Shown: positions 1 to 9,198 of the stretch, in pieces
Layout of the letters: each line of letters opens with the position of its first letter
How positions within the stretch are numbered: position 1 is the stretch's first letter
Source of the DNA: Pseudomonas sp. GM41(2012)
GTDB lineage: Bacteria; Pseudomonadota; Gammaproteobacteria; Pseudomonadales; Pseudomonadaceae
Length of the DNA stretch: 64,000 nucleotides
Direction of reading: 5' to 3'
NCBI RefSeq assembly: GCF_000282315.2
Contig: NZ_AKJN02000007.1
Location: forward strand, 1-64,000
Made by a program: the position numbers and the translations under genes
Notes under the pieces: generated by a model
Database searches by the model: none
Told to the model about the DNA's origin: nothing
Seen by the model: only the letters and a program-made list of their open reading frames with translations

Positions 1-300
1 TTTTCAAAGTTTCCTTTGCAACTTCAACCACTTGCGCTTTCGATCTCTCGTTAGCGGGAGGCGAATTCTACAGCGTTACTCGCTGCTGTCAACACCTCTT
101 TTACACCGCTGCCGACCGAGAAGATCGAATCGTCAACTAGGCAAAAACAGACCGCCTGATCAACTCCTTCTGGGCTTCGATGACCTGAAGCAACTCGCTG
201 TCGAAAACCGCATAACTCATTGTTTACCAATGAGTTTTCCGTTTCGACTGCGCCGGAAGTGGGGCGAATTATAGACTTCCAGAATCTGCCGTCAACCCTT
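1..300. other. Intergenic flank, probably next to an rRNA operon
   Basis: No credible gene lies here; the short open frame from 32 to 274 has no family resemblance or ribosome-binding site. The stretch contains an imperfect internal direct repeat. A unit beginning GCGAATTCTA at 61 and ending CTGTCAACACCT resembles one beginning GCGAATTATA at 264 and ending GCCGTCAACCCT. From memory, sequence of this kind sits beside rRNA operons in many Pseudomonas genomes. That is recalled knowledge, not shown by this window, because no rRNA is present. Confidence 0.35.
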
Positions 301-357
301 AATTAAGCTTTTCTATCAAACACTTGCAGAACGCCGGAAAACAGCCCGTTTTGCTCT

Positions 358-391
358 CTATATAGGAGAGTAAAACCACTCCCCTATATAG
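358..391 (-). terminator. Hairpin downstream of gcdG
   Basis: Arms at 358-371 and 378-391 (CTATATAGGAGAGT against ACTCCCCTATATAG) pair with one mismatch around a 6-base loop. It starts 10 bases beyond the gcdG stop on the minus strand. There is no strong T tract, so it may be a weak terminator or an mRNA 3'-end stabiliser. Confidence 0.5.
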
Positions 392-400
392 AAGAAACCC

Positions 401-1621
401 TCAGAGCACCCCGGCCTCTTTGAATGCGGCCACAACGCCAGCATCCAGACCCAACACCCGCTGCAAAACCTCCAGCGTATGCTCCCCTAATAGAGGAGGC
501 GCATTGCGATACTCCACAGGCGTTTCGGACAGACGAATCGGACTCGCCACTTGCGGCACCATCCCGGCCAGCACATGGGGCAGCTCGATCGCCAACCCGC
601 GCGCCTTAACCTGAGGATCCGCAAACATCTGAGCCAGATCATTGATCGGCCCGCACGGCACACCTGCTTGCTCCAACTGCAGCACCCACTCAGCAGTCGT
701 CTTGAACACAGTCGCCTGGCGAATAAGTGGAATCAACACCGCACGATTCGCCACCCGCAACTTGTTGGTCGCAAAGCGTGGATCATCTGCCCACTGCGGC
801 TGACCAGCGACTTCAGCAAACTTGCGAAACTGCCCGTCATTACCCACGGTGAGGATGAAGTCTCCATCCGCCGTAGGAAAGTCCTGATAAGGCACGATAT
901 TCGGATGAGCATTACCCAGGCGCTTCGGAGCATTGCCCGTAGTCAGGTAATTCATTGCCTGGTTAGCCAGACATGCCACCTGAACATCCAGCAGCGCCAT
1001 ATCAATATGCTGGCCACCACCGTCATGATCCCGATGCGCAAGCGCTGCAAGGATCGCCACAGTCGAATAGAGACCGGTCAAAATGTCCGTCAGCGCCACG
1101 CCGACCTTCACCGGCCCGGCACCCTCATCCCCTTCGGGTCGCCCCGTCAGACTCATCAGGCCGCCCAGCCCCTGGATCATGAAGTCATAACCCGCGCGCT
1201 TGGCGTAAGGGCCTGTCTGGCCAAACCCGGTAATCGAGCAATAGATCAGATTCGGATTGATCGCCTTCAGAGACTCATAGTCCAAACCGTATGCCGCCAG
1301 CCCACCGACCTTGAAGTTCTCGATCAGGATGTCCGACTTCGCCGCCAGATCGCGCACCAGCTTCTGCCCTTCAGGCCGAGTGAAGTCGATGGTGACCGAT
1401 TGCTTGTTGCGATTGGCCGACAAGTAATAGGCGGCCTCGCTAGTGTTCTCGCCATAGGCGTCTTTAAGGAAGGGAGGCCCCCAGGCGCGGGTGTCATCGC
1501 CATTACCCGGGCGCTCGACCTTGATCACTTCGGCGCCAAGGTCAGCAAGGATCTGCCCGGCCCAAGGCCCGGCCAGCACCCGCGATAAATCCAGTACCCG
1601 TAGATGCGAAAGCGCGCCCAT
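401..1621 (-). CDS. gcdG: Family III CoA-transferase (glutarate/succinyl-CoA type), GcdG
   Basis: A CaiB/BaiF family III CoA-transferase of 406 residues. The N-terminus (MGALSHLRVLDLSRVLAGPW) is typical of the family, and Asp146 in the GYDFMIQG motif is the expected catalytic aspartate that forms the acyl-anhydride intermediate. The open frame extends 15 codons further upstream. The ATG at 1621 is preferred because it has GGAGAAC just upstream and matches the family N-terminus. It lies 13 bases after gcdH, so the two are co-transcribed. In Pseudomonas this pair takes glutarate from lysine catabolism: GcdG activates glutarate to glutaryl-CoA and GcdH oxidises it. The specific donor (succinyl-CoA) is inferred from the family and context. 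Confidence 0.88.
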   Translation of the reverse strand: MGALSHLRVLDLSRVLAGPWAGQILADLGAEVIKVERPGNGDDTRAWGPPFLKDAYGENTSEAAYYLSANRNKQSVTIDFTRPEGQKLVRDLAAKSDILIENFKVGGLAAYGLDYESLKAINPNLIYCSITGFGQTGPYAKRAGYDFMIQGLGGLMSLTGRPEGDEGAGPVKVGVALTDILTGLYSTVAILAALAHRDHDGGGQHIDMALLDVQVACLANQAMNYLTTGNAPKRLGNAHPNIVPYQDFPTADGDFILTVGNDGQFRKFAEVAGQPQWADDPRFATNKLRVANRAVLIPLIRQATVFKTTAEWVLQLEQAGVPCGPINDLAQMFADPQVKARGLAIELPHVLAGMVPQVASPIRLSETPVEYRNAPPLLGEHTLEVLQRVLGLDAGVVAAFKEAGVL

Positions 1622-1634
1622 GGCCGTTCTCCTA

Positions 1635-2816
1635 TTAATAGAACGCCTGGATGCCAGTCTGCGCACGACCGAGGATCAGCGCATGGACGTCATGCGTACC
1701 TTCATAGGTATTCACCACTTCCAGGTTGACCAAGTGGCGAGCAACACCGAACTCATCGGAAATACCGTTACCACCCAGCATGTCGCGCGCCATGCGAGCA
1801 ATGTCCAGGGACTTGCCGCAAGAGTTACGCTTCATCATCGAAGTGATCTCGACCGCTGCAGTACCCTCGTCCTTCATACGACCCAGACGCAGGCAGCCTT
1901 GCAGCGCCATGGTGATCTCGGTCTGCATGTCGGCCAGCTTCTTCTGGATCAGCTGAGTGGCGGCCAATGGGCGACCGAACTGCTTGCGATCCAGAGTGTA
2001 CTGGCGAGCGGTATGCCAGCAGAACTCGGCAGCACCCAGCGCACCCCAGGAGATGCCATAGCGTGCGGAGTTGAGGCAGGTGAACGGACCTTTCAGACCA
2101 CGCACATCCGGGAAAATGTTTTCTTCAGGGACAAACACGTTGTCCATGACGATCTCGCCGGTGATGGAGGCACGCAAGCCGACCTTGCCGTGAATCGCCG
2201 GAGCGCTCAGGCCTTTCCAGCCCTTCTCCAGAACGAAGCCACGGATGTCACCCGCATCGTCCTTGCCCCATACGACGAACACATCGGCGATCGGGCTGTT
2301 GGTGATCCACATCTTGCTGCCGGTCAGGCTGTAGCCGCCTTCCACTTTGCGTGCACGAGTAATCATCGCGCCTGGGTCGGAGCCGTGGTCAGGTTCGGTC
2401 AGACCAAAGCAACCGATCCATTCACCCGAGGCCAGTTTCGGCAGGTACTTCTGCTTCTGGGCTTCGGTACCGAATTCATTGATCGGCACCATGACCAGCG
2501 AGGACTGCACGCTCATCATCGAGCGGTAGCCGGAGTCGACGCGCTCGACTTCACGGGCGATCAGGCCGTAGCTGACGTAATTCAGGCCGCTGCCACCATA
2601 CTGCTCAGGGATCGTCGCGCCCAACAGACCTACTTCACCCATCTCGCGGAAGATCGCCGGGTCAGTCTTTTCATGGCGGAAAGCTTCGAGAACACGCGGC
2701 GCGAGCTTCTGTTGAGCGAATTGCTCAGCGGTGTCGCGGATCATGCGTTCTTCTTCGGTGAGCTGTTGATCCAGCAGCAGGGGATCGATCCAGTTGAAGC
2801 TAGCTTTACCGCCCAT
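1635..2816 (-). CDS. gcdH: Glutaryl-CoA dehydrogenase
   Basis: A full-length FAD-dependent acyl-CoA dehydrogenase (393 residues) that oxidises and decarboxylates glutaryl-CoA to crotonyl-CoA and CO2, passing electrons to ETF. The flavin- and substrate-binding region is seen in [14 protein letters not shown] (about 136-149), and WITNSPIAD follows. Glu372 in [16 protein letters not shown] is the expected catalytic base. The length and the [12 protein letters not shown] ending are characteristic of GcdH rather than general acyl-CoA dehydrogenases. AGAGGACAC precedes the ATG. It is the first gene of the gcdHG unit, divergent from gcdR, and probably transcribed from a promoter under the dyad at 2927-2954. 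Confidence 0.95.
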   Translation of the reverse strand: MGGKASFNWIDPLLLDQQLTEEERMIRDTAEQFAQQKLAPRVLEAFRHEKTDPAIFREMGEVGLLGATIPEQYGGSGLNYVSYGLIAREVERVDSGYRSMMSVQSSLVMVPINEFGTEAQKQKYLPKLASGEWIGCFGLTEPDHGSDPGAMITRARKVEGGYSLTGSKMWITNSPIADVFVVWGKDDAGDIRGFVLEKGWKGLSAPAIHGKVGLRASITGEIVMDNVFVPEENIFPDVRGLKGPFTCLNSARYGISWGALGAAEFCWHTARQYTLDRKQFGRPLAATQLIQKKLADMQTEITMALQGCLRLGRMKDEGTAAVEITSMMKRNSCGKSLDIARMARDMLGGNGISDEFGVARHLVNLEVVNTYEGTHDVHALILGRAQTGIQAFY

Positions 2817-2926
2817 GAGTGTGTCCTCTCGAATCGGGTCAAATAACGTGGGCTGATCCTAGGCCGGGTTCGGCGTTACGGCAAACGAGGATTTTGCATA
2901 CTGTTGTGCTAATTTCTCACTCCGAA

Positions 2927-2954
2927 ACATCGCAAAATAGCTTTTATGCGATGT
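2927..2954. promoter_or_regulatory. Dyad operator between gcdH and gcdR (LysR-type box)
   Basis: A perfect 8-base inverted repeat, ACATCGCA at 2927-2934 and TGCGATGT at 2947-2954, encloses 12 bases whose centre is itself palindromic (AGCT). It contains the T-N11-A pattern of LysR-type regulators and lies 20 bases before the gcdR start. GcdR binding is inferred from position and symmetry. Confidence 0.7.
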
Positions 2955-2973
2955 ATTAGTGAGGTTGACGTAC

Positions 2974-3873
2974 ATGCGCAGGAAAATCCCCAGCACAACG
3001 GCCCTGATCAGCTTTGAAGCGGCGGCTCGCCACGAAAGTTTTACCAAGGCAGCCCAGGAGCTTTCGCTCACTCAGGGCGCCATTTGCCGACAGATCGCCA
3101 GCCTTGAGGAGTTCCTCAGCGTAGAACTGTTCCGACGCTCGCGACGCGGGGTCAAGCTGACGGAGGCCGGTCTTTCCTACAGCCGCCGGGTGGCCACCCA
3201 ACTCGATGCCGTTGAACGGGACACCTTGTCAGTGATGGGCCAGCAAGGTGCCAACGTGATCGAGCTGGCGGTGGTTCCAACCTTTGGCACTCAATGGCTG
3301 CTGCCAAGACTCAAGGATTTCCAGCAAAAACACCCGGAAGTGACGGTCAACCTCACCAACCGAACGCGCCCCTTTCTGTTTGCTGATACCGACTTCGATG
3401 CCGCGATCTATTTTGGTGACGCGGACTGGTCGGGTACCGAATCCCACAGGCTGATGGGCGAAAATCCGATGCCGGTGTGCAGCCCCAATCTCATGGGGAA
3501 AAAGACAACCCTGTCTCCCGGCGAAATCGCCGAATTACCCCTGTTACAGCAAACCACTCGCCCTTATGCCTGGCGCCAGTGGTTCAACTCTCAAAACCTA
3601 AATATTCCGCGAGACATGACAGGGCCGCGCTACGAGCTATTCTCCATGCTTGCTCAAGCCGCCATGCACGATATGGGTATAGCGCTGATTCCGCCGTTCC
3701 TGATTCAACGCGAACTGGCCGAGAAGCGCCTGGTCATTGCCAACAGCCAGGCGCTATCAAGCATCAAGGCGTATTACTTGATGATTCCCGAGCGAAAGGT
3801 CGAATCGGCCTCTTTAAGGGCATTTCGCGATTGGCTGGTCAATCAGGCACAGAGCTACAGCCTAGAAGGATAA
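2974..3873 (+). CDS. gcdR: LysR-type regulator of glutarate catabolism, GcdR
   Basis: A LysR-type regulator of 299 residues. The N-terminal winged helix-turn-helix reads ISFEAAARHESFTKAAQELS, followed by GAICRQIASLEEFL and then a substrate-binding domain from about residue 90. The ATG at 2974 is chosen over a GTG five codons upstream because GAGG at 2961-2964 is well spaced for it and family members start just before this point. It is transcribed divergently from gcdHG with a strong dyad between them, which is the usual arrangement for control of the neighbouring operon. The inducer is presumably glutarate or a glutaryl-CoA pathway compound. It resembles the GcvA-like branch of LysR proteins. 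Confidence 0.88.
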   Translation: MRRKIPSTTALISFEAAARHESFTKAAQELSLTQGAICRQIASLEEFLSVELFRRSRRGVKLTEAGLSYSRRVATQLDAVERDTLSVMGQQGANVIELAVVPTFGTQWLLPRLKDFQQKHPEVTVNLTNRTRPFLFADTDFDAAIYFGDADWSGTESHRLMGENPMPVCSPNLMGKKTTLSPGEIAELPLLQQTTRPYAWRQWFNSQNLNIPRDMTGPRYELFSMLAQAAMHDMGIALIPPFLIQRELAEKRLVIANSQALSSIKAYYLMIPERKVESASLRAFRDWLVNQAQSYSLEG

Positions 3874-4308
3874 AGGATTTTCGCCATTTACTGACTCCGT
3901 AGTCAACAAAATCAAAGCACTACAGATATAAGTATTTGTCGCGTATTCGAAAACTGTATGGACAAGCAGTACAAACGTCCCACAAGGGCCTGAAAACGTG
4001 GCCTTGAGCCTCTATTACAGAGCAATAACGACTCATTCACCTGACCGATGCGTAAATTCTTCAATTTTCACAAGAATCCTTACAAGGCACGGCCTGCAAG
4101 GGATTGAGCCGGTCAGTTGCGACATTCGGTCACGGGGTGACTTGTAGTTAATTTTCCGTCACCCGTCATAAACCCTTGAAGGGCACTAAGTTCGCCTGCA
4201 AAATGCCGCGCCCCGCCCTGATTTGGCGGGATCGTGCTGATCGGCCGCCCCAGCCGCACCATCCGAAGTGCCTGGGTTTACTCAATAAGATCACGCAGGA
4301 GATTTGAC
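3874..4308. other. Intergenic region upstream of pntAA, with inverted repeats
   Basis: No coding sequence is supported. A hairpin (CAAGGGCC at 3983-3990 with GGCCTTG at 4000-4006, one bulge) may end gcdR transcription. Closer to pntAA, GTCAC-GGG-GTGAC (4129-4141) overlaps a longer inverted repeat of GGGTGAC (4135-4141) and GTCACCC (4158-4164). This could be a control site for the transhydrogenase operon; the protein is unknown. An AGGAG ribosome-binding site lies at 4297-4301. Confidence 0.4.
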
Positions 4309-5430
4309 GTGCACATTGGTGTTCCTCTCGAAACCCAGACCGGTGAAACACGGGTTGCTGCAACCCCGGAAACCATCAAGAAGCTGATCGGCCAGGGGCA
4401 TAAGGTCACTGTGCAAAGCGGCGCCGGCATTAACGCCAGCGTTGTCGACAGTGCCTATGAAGCGGCAGGCGCAATTATTGGCAGCGCCAACGATGCGTTT
4501 GGTGCCGAGCTGATTCTCAAGGTGGTCGCCCCCAGTGACAGCGAGCTGACGCTGATAAAGAGCGGCACCGTTGTGGTGGGCATGCTCAACCCGTTCAGCA
4601 ATGAAACCATTGCCAAGCTGGCTGAGTGCGGCATTACCGCGTTTGCGCTGGAAGCCGCGCCGCGTACTTCCCGCGCTCAGAGCCTGGATGTGCTGTCCTC
4701 CCAAGCCAACATCGCCGGCTATAAAGCCGTGTTGTTGGCCGCTCACCACTATCCACGCTTCATGCCGATGCTGATGACTGCTGCGGGTACCGTGAAAGCG
4801 GCACGCGTGCTGATTCTCGGGGCTGGCGTGGCCGGTTTGCAGGCGATCGCTACGGCGAAACGTCTGGGTGCAGTGATCGAAGCGTCTGACGTACGTCCTG
4901 CGGTAAAAGAGCAGATCGAATCCCTTGGCGCCAAGTTCGTCGACGTGCCTTACGAAACCGATGAAGAGCGCGAATGCGCCGTTGGTGTCGGCGGTTACGC
5001 ACGACCAATGCCTGCCAGCTGGATGCAACGTCAGGCCCTGGCCGTGCACGAACGCGCCAAACAGGCTGACATTGTCATCACCACCGCACTGATCCCGGGC
5101 CGCAAGGCACCGACGCTGTTGAGCGCGGAAACCGTGGCGCAGATGAAGCCGGGTTCGGTGGTCATCGACCTCGCGGCAGCCCAGGGCGGCAACTGCCCGC
5201 TGACCGTGGCTGACCAGGTTGTGGTCGAGAATGGCGTGATCATTTGCGGCCCAACCAACCTGGCCGGCGCAGTCGCGGCAGACGCTTCGGCGCTGTACGC
5301 ACGCAACCTGCTGGACTTCCTGAAGCTGGTCTTCAACAAAGAAGGCCAGTTCGAGATCAACCTCGAAGACGACATCGTCGCCGCGTGCCTGATGTGCCGC
5401 GACGGCCAAGTCATCCGCAAAAACGCCTAA
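4309..5430 (+). CDS. pntAA: NAD(P) transhydrogenase subunit alpha part 1
   Basis: The soluble NAD(H)-binding domain I of the proton-translocating transhydrogenase (373 residues). It has the alanine dehydrogenase/PNT N-terminal domain (MHIGVPLETQTGETRVA) and a Rossmann NAD-binding stretch (ILGAGVAGLQAIATAKRLGA, then ASDVRP) near residues 165-200. The start is the GTG at 4309, which has AGGAG eight bases upstream and gives the family's exact N-terminus; the frame is open further upstream but without homology. It is the first gene of pntAA-pntAB-pntB, in which the alpha subunit is split in two, as in many proteobacteria. The complex uses proton-motive force to reduce NADP+ with NADH. Confidence 0.95.
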   Translation: MHIGVPLETQTGETRVAATPETIKKLIGQGHKVTVQSGAGINASVVDSAYEAAGAIIGSANDAFGAELILKVVAPSDSELTLIKSGTVVVGMLNPFSNETIAKLAECGITAFALEAAPRTSRAQSLDVLSSQANIAGYKAVLLAAHHYPRFMPMLMTAAGTVKAARVLILGAGVAGLQAIATAKRLGAVIEASDVRPAVKEQIESLGAKFVDVPYETDEERECAVGVGGYARPMPASWMQRQALAVHERAKQADIVITTALIPGRKAPTLLSAETVAQMKPGSVVIDLAAAQGGNCPLTVADQVVVENGVIICGPTNLAGAVAADASALYARNLLDFLKLVFNKEGQFEINLEDDIVAACLMCRDGQVIRKNA

Positions 5431-5445
5431 GCAGGGATTCAGACG

Positions 5446-5769
5446 ATGGAAGAGCTTATCTCCCCCGGTATCTACAACCTGATCATCTTCGTGCTGGCGA
5501 TTTATGTCGGTTATCACGTGGTCTGGAACGTTACACCTGCACTGCACACGCCTTTGATGGCGGTGACCAACGCGATCTCGGCGATCGTGATCGTCGGCGC
5601 CATGCTGGCCGCGGCTTTGACCGTAACGCCACTGGGCAAAACCATGGGCACCCTGGCGGTAGCTCTGGCAGCGGTGAACGTATTTGGTGGCTTCCTGGTA
5701 ACCCGCAGGATGCTTGAAATGTTCAAGAAAAAAGCCCCAAAAGCAGTAAAAGAAGAGGCGCCTAAGTAA
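5446..5769 (+). CDS. pntAB: NAD(P) transhydrogenase subunit alpha part 2 (membrane)
   Basis: The small membrane part of the split transhydrogenase alpha subunit, 107 residues, with three hydrophobic segments (about 10-27, 37-61 and 66-86) and a lysine-rich cytoplasmic tail. It forms half of the proton channel (domain II) together with PntB. It begins 15 bases after pntAA, and its TAA stop shares one base with the ATG of pntB (TAATG), which indicates translational coupling. Confidence 0.94.
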   Translation: MEELISPGIYNLIIFVLAIYVGYHVVWNVTPALHTPLMAVTNAISAIVIVGAMLAAALTVTPLGKTMGTLAVALAAVNVFGGFLVTRRMLEMFKKKAPKAVKEEAPK

Positions 5770-7205
5770 TGAGCATGAATCTTGTAACGACGCTCTACTT
5801 GATCGCGTCGATCTGCTTCATCCAGGCGCTTAAAGGCCTGTCGCACCCGACCACGTCGCGGCGCGGCAATGTGTACGGCATGCTCGGCATGGCGCTGGCG
5901 ATTCTCACCACCGTGGGCCTCGTCTATAAGCTGGGCGCCGAGTTGGCCACCGCCGGCATCGGCTACGTCATCGTAGGTCTGTTGGTCGGCGGCACCGCCG
6001 GCTCGATCATGGCCAAGCGCGTTGAAATGACCAAAATGCCGGAACTGGTCGCCTTCATGCACAGCATGATCGGTATGGCCGCGGTGTTCATTGCCATCGC
6101 TGCTGTCGTTGAACCGCAATCGCTGGGCATCGTCAAGCAACTGGGTGATTCCATTCCTGCCGGTAACCGCCTGGAACTGTTCCTCGGCGCGGCCATCGGT
6201 GCAATCACCTTCTCCGGTTCGGTGATCGCGTTCGGCAAGCTGTCGGGCAAGTACAAGTTCCGCCTGTTCCAGGGCGCACCCGTACAGTTCGGCGGTCAGC
6301 ACAAGCTGAACCTGTTGCTGGGCCTGGCGACACTGGGCCTCGGCGTGACCTTCATGCTGACCGGTAACCTGAACGCCTTCGCGTTGATGCTGGCCCTGGC
6401 CTTCGTGCTGGGCGTGCTGATCATCATCCCGATTGGCGGCGCAGACATGCCGGTGGTTGTGTCGATGCTCAACAGCTACTCCGGCTGGGCAGCGGCGGGC
6501 ATCGGCTTCTCGCTGAACAACTCGATGCTGATCATCGCCGGTTCGCTGGTGGGTTCGTCCGGTGCGATCCTCTCGTACATTATGTGCAAAGCGATGAACC
6601 GTTCGTTCTTCAACGTACTGCTTGGCGGTTTCGGCAATACGGCGGACGCGGCCGGCCCTGCTGGCTCGAAAGAAGCCCGCCCGGTGAAATCCGGTTCGGC
6701 TGATGACGCGACCTTCCTGCTGACCAACGCCGACACCGTGATCATCGTTCCAGGCTACGGCCTGGCGGTAGCGCGGGCGCAGCACGCGCTGAAAGAACTG
6801 ACCGAGAAGCTGACCCATCGCGGCGTGACCGTGAAGTACGCGATCCACCCGGTCGCCGGTCGTATGCCTGGCCACATGAACGTATTGCTGGCCGAGGCCG
6901 AAGTGCCTTACGACCAGGTGTTCGAGATGGAAGACATCAACTCCGAGTTTGGCCAGGCCGACGTGGTGCTGGTGTTGGGCGCCAATGACGTGGTCAACCC
7001 GGCCGCCAAGAACGATCCGAAATCGCCAATTGCCGGTATGCCGATTCTCGAAGCGTTCAAGGCCAAGACCATCATCGTCAACAAGCGCTCGATGGCCAGC
7101 GGCTATGCCGGTCTGGACAACGAACTGTTCTACCTCGACAAAACCATGATGGTCTTCGGCGACGCCAAGAAAGTCATCGAAGACATGGTTAAAGCTGTCG
7201 AGTAA
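5769..7205 (+). CDS. pntB: NAD(P) transhydrogenase subunit beta
   Basis: The beta subunit, 478 residues. The N-terminal ~300 residues hold the remaining transmembrane helices of domain II. The C-terminal ~180 residues form the NADP(H)-binding domain III, recognised from VIIVPGYGLAVARAQHAL, GRMPGHMNVLLAEA and VLGANDVVNPAA. The ATG overlaps the pntAB stop codon. A strong intrinsic terminator 27 bases after the stop ends the operon. The complex supplies NADPH for biosynthesis and redox defence. Confidence 0.96.
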   Translation: MSMNLVTTLYLIASICFIQALKGLSHPTTSRRGNVYGMLGMALAILTTVGLVYKLGAELATAGIGYVIVGLLVGGTAGSIMAKRVEMTKMPELVAFMHSMIGMAAVFIAIAAVVEPQSLGIVKQLGDSIPAGNRLELFLGAAIGAITFSGSVIAFGKLSGKYKFRLFQGAPVQFGGQHKLNLLLGLATLGLGVTFMLTGNLNAFALMLALAFVLGVLIIIPIGGADMPVVVSMLNSYSGWAAAGIGFSLNNSMLIIAGSLVGSSGAILSYIMCKAMNRSFFNVLLGGFGNTADAAGPAGSKEARPVKSGSADDATFLLTNADTVIIVPGYGLAVARAQHALKELTEKLTHRGVTVKYAIHPVAGRMPGHMNVLLAEAEVPYDQVFEMEDINSEFGQADVVLVLGANDVVNPAAKNDPKSPIAGMPILEAFKAKTIIVNKRSMASGYAGLDNELFYLDKTMMVFGDAKKVIEDMVKAVE

Positions 7206-7231
7206 AACCTGCTCCAGCGCAATACCCAAAA

Positions 7232-7260
7232 CCTCAGCCTTTAGTAGGCTGGGGTTTTTT
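7232..7260 (+). terminator. Intrinsic terminator of the pnt operon
   Basis: CCTCAGCC (7232-7239) pairs with GGCTGGGG (7247-7254) with one T-G wobble, around a 7-base loop, and is followed directly by six T residues (7255-7260). Confidence 0.9.
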
Positions 7261-7385
7261 ATTGCCCGCTAAAAACCGACCAAAGGCTCTAAATCAAGGC
7301 TCTGCATTCGACCATGGTAGCGGGAGGAATTTTTTTGAAATCACTAGACTGCATACCTTGCTTTCGTTGCCCGAGATAACAATCC

Positions 7386-8879
7386 ATGTACCGTGATCGT
7401 ATTCGCTTGCCTTCGTTGTTGGATAAGGTGATGAGCGCCGCTGACGCTGCCGCTCTGATTGAGGACGGCATGACCGTCGGCATGAGTGGTTTCACTCGCG
7501 CCGGTGAAGCCAAAGCCGTGCCCCACGCATTGGCCGAGCGCGCCAAAATCACCCCGCTGAAAATCACCCTGATGACCGGCGCGAGCCTGGGCAACGACCT
7601 CGATAAACAGCTGACCGAAGCTGGCGTATTGTCACGACGCATGCCCTTCCAGGTCGACAGCACCCTGCGCAAGGCTATTAATGCCGGCGAAGTGATGTTC
7701 ATTGACCAGCATCTGTCGGAAACCGTGGAGTCGCTGCGCAATCAGCAACTCAAGCTGCCGGACATCGCGGTGATTGAGGCCGTGGCGATCACCGAGCAGG
7801 GCCATATCGTGCCGACCACGTCGGTGGGTAACTCGGCCAGCTTCGCGATTTTCGCCAAACAGGTGATCGTCGAGATCAACCTCGCGCACAATCCGAATCT
7901 CGAAGGTCTGCACGACATCTATATCCCGACCTATCGGCCGACCCGCACACCGATTCCGCTGGTAAAGGTCGACGATCGCATTGGCAGCACTGCCATCCCG
8001 ATTCCGCCGGAAAAGATCGTCGCTATCGTGATCACCAATCAGTCTGACTCGCCGTCCACCGTACTGCCGCCGGACGTTGATACCCAAGCCATTGCCGACC
8101 ACCTGATCGACTTCTTCAAGCAGGAAGTGACTGCAGGGCGCATGACCAACAAGCTCGGCCCGCTGCAGGCCGGGATTGGCAACATCGCCAACTCGGTGAT
8201 GTGCGGCCTGATCGACTCGCCATTCGAAGACCTGACGATGTACTCCGAAGTGCTTCAGGACTCGACCTTCGACCTGATCGACGCCGGCAAGCTGAGCTTT
8301 GCTTCAGGCAGTTCAATCACCTTGTCGAGCCGTCGCAATACCGATGTTTTCGGCAACCTTGAGCGCTACAAGGACAAACTGGTCCTGCGCCCGCAAGAAA
8401 TTTCCAACCACCCGGAAGTGGTGCGCCGGCTCGGCATCATCGGCATCAACACGGCGCTTGAGTTCGACTTGTACGGCAACGTCAACTCCACCCACATCTG
8501 CGGCACGCGGATGATGAACGGCATCGGTGGCTCGGGCGACTTTGCGCGCAATGCGCATTTGGCGATCTTCGTGACCAAATCGATCGCCAAGGGCGGCGCA
8601 ATTTCCAGCGTGGTGCCGATGGTCAGCCACGTTGATCACACTGAGCATGACGTCGACATCCTTGTCACCGAGATCGGTCTGGCGGACTTGCGGGGCCTGG
8701 CGCCGCGAGAGCGTGCTCGAGTCATCATCGATAACTGCGTGCATCCGGACTATCGCCAAGCCCTGAATGACTACTTCACAGCCGCGTGTGCACTCGGCGG
8801 ACATACGCCGCATATCCTGCGCGATGCCCTGAGCTGGCACATCAACCTGGAAGAAACCGGGCGAATGCTCACGGTGTAA
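7386..8879 (+). CDS. Acetyl-CoA hydrolase / succinyl-CoA:acetate CoA-transferase family
   Basis: A 497-residue class I CoA-transferase of the acetyl-CoA hydrolase/transferase family. The oxyanion-hole motif GIGNIANSVMCGL is present, and Glu288 in TMYSEVLQD is the expected catalytic glutamate that forms the glutamyl-CoA thioester. GxGGSGDFARNA follows in the C-terminal domain. Family members exchange CoA between succinyl-CoA (or propionyl-CoA) and acetate, or act as hydrolases; the sequence alone does not settle which. It is a single-gene unit: the pnt terminator lies upstream and a hairpin lies downstream. It plausibly links acetate overflow with the TCA cycle. Confidence 0.88.
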   Translation: MYRDRIRLPSLLDKVMSAADAAALIEDGMTVGMSGFTRAGEAKAVPHALAERAKITPLKITLMTGASLGNDLDKQLTEAGVLSRRMPFQVDSTLRKAINAGEVMFIDQHLSETVESLRNQQLKLPDIAVIEAVAITEQGHIVPTTSVGNSASFAIFAKQVIVEINLAHNPNLEGLHDIYIPTYRPTRTPIPLVKVDDRIGSTAIPIPPEKIVAIVITNQSDSPSTVLPPDVDTQAIADHLIDFFKQEVTAGRMTNKLGPLQAGIGNIANSVMCGLIDSPFEDLTMYSEVLQDSTFDLIDAGKLSFASGSSITLSSRRNTDVFGNLERYKDKLVLRPQEISNHPEVVRRLGIIGINTALEFDLYGNVNSTHICGTRMMNGIGGSGDFARNAHLAIFVTKSIAKGGAISSVVPMVSHVDHTEHDVDILVTEIGLADLRGLAPRERARVIIDNCVHPDYRQALNDYFTAACALGGHTPHILRDALSWHINLEETGRMLTV

Positions 8880-8890
8880 TTGGTACAGAT

Positions 8891-8925
8891 AGCAGCTGAC
8901 GCAAACACAGTTTCGTCAGCTTGCT
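8891..8925 (+). terminator. Hairpin after the CoA-transferase gene
   Basis: AGCAGCTGACG (8891-8901) pairs with CGTCAGCTTGCT (8914-8925) with one bulged base around a 12-base loop. It begins 11 bases after the stop codon. No T tract follows, so it is a weak or factor-dependent terminator candidate. Confidence 0.45.
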
Positions 8926-9198
8926 GTTGCCAGATCAAATCCTGAATAAAACTGTACTGCTGTACCGGTCTTTTCCTACCGTAATTGCCTACCTTTCCGA
9001 GTCAATCAAGCAAAAACGCACGATATTGGTGCGGACAAGTACAGTTGCCTCAATTTAGACCAGTACACCACCCTTTAACAGTTAACTGGTACCTCACAAT
9101 ACAGGTGAACTGTATCTAGAGAGACTGGCCAAACGAGAGGATCATTGGCATCAGTTAAACCACTACCTAATCCCGCCATAAGCGGAAGGATGTCAACC
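8926..9198 (+). promoter_or_regulatory. Upstream region of the first DUF1127 gene, with repeated GTAC motifs
   Basis: The region holds a cluster of related sites: ACTGTAC-TGC-TGTACC near 8951-8966, AGTACAG near 9038, CAGTACA at 9061, CTGGTACC near 9086, and a perfect palindrome ATACAG-GTGAA-CTGTAT at 9099-9115. Similar sites recur before the second DUF1127 gene. Spacing and symmetry suggest one dimeric regulator, possibly of the GntR/MocR type, but the factor is not encoded nearby and its identity is inference. Confidence 0.5.

Noticed and set aside
5514..7229. A 571-codon open frame opposite pntAB and pntB
   Set aside because: Antisense shadow. It runs through the terminator at 7232-7260 region edge and overlaps two conserved genes completely.
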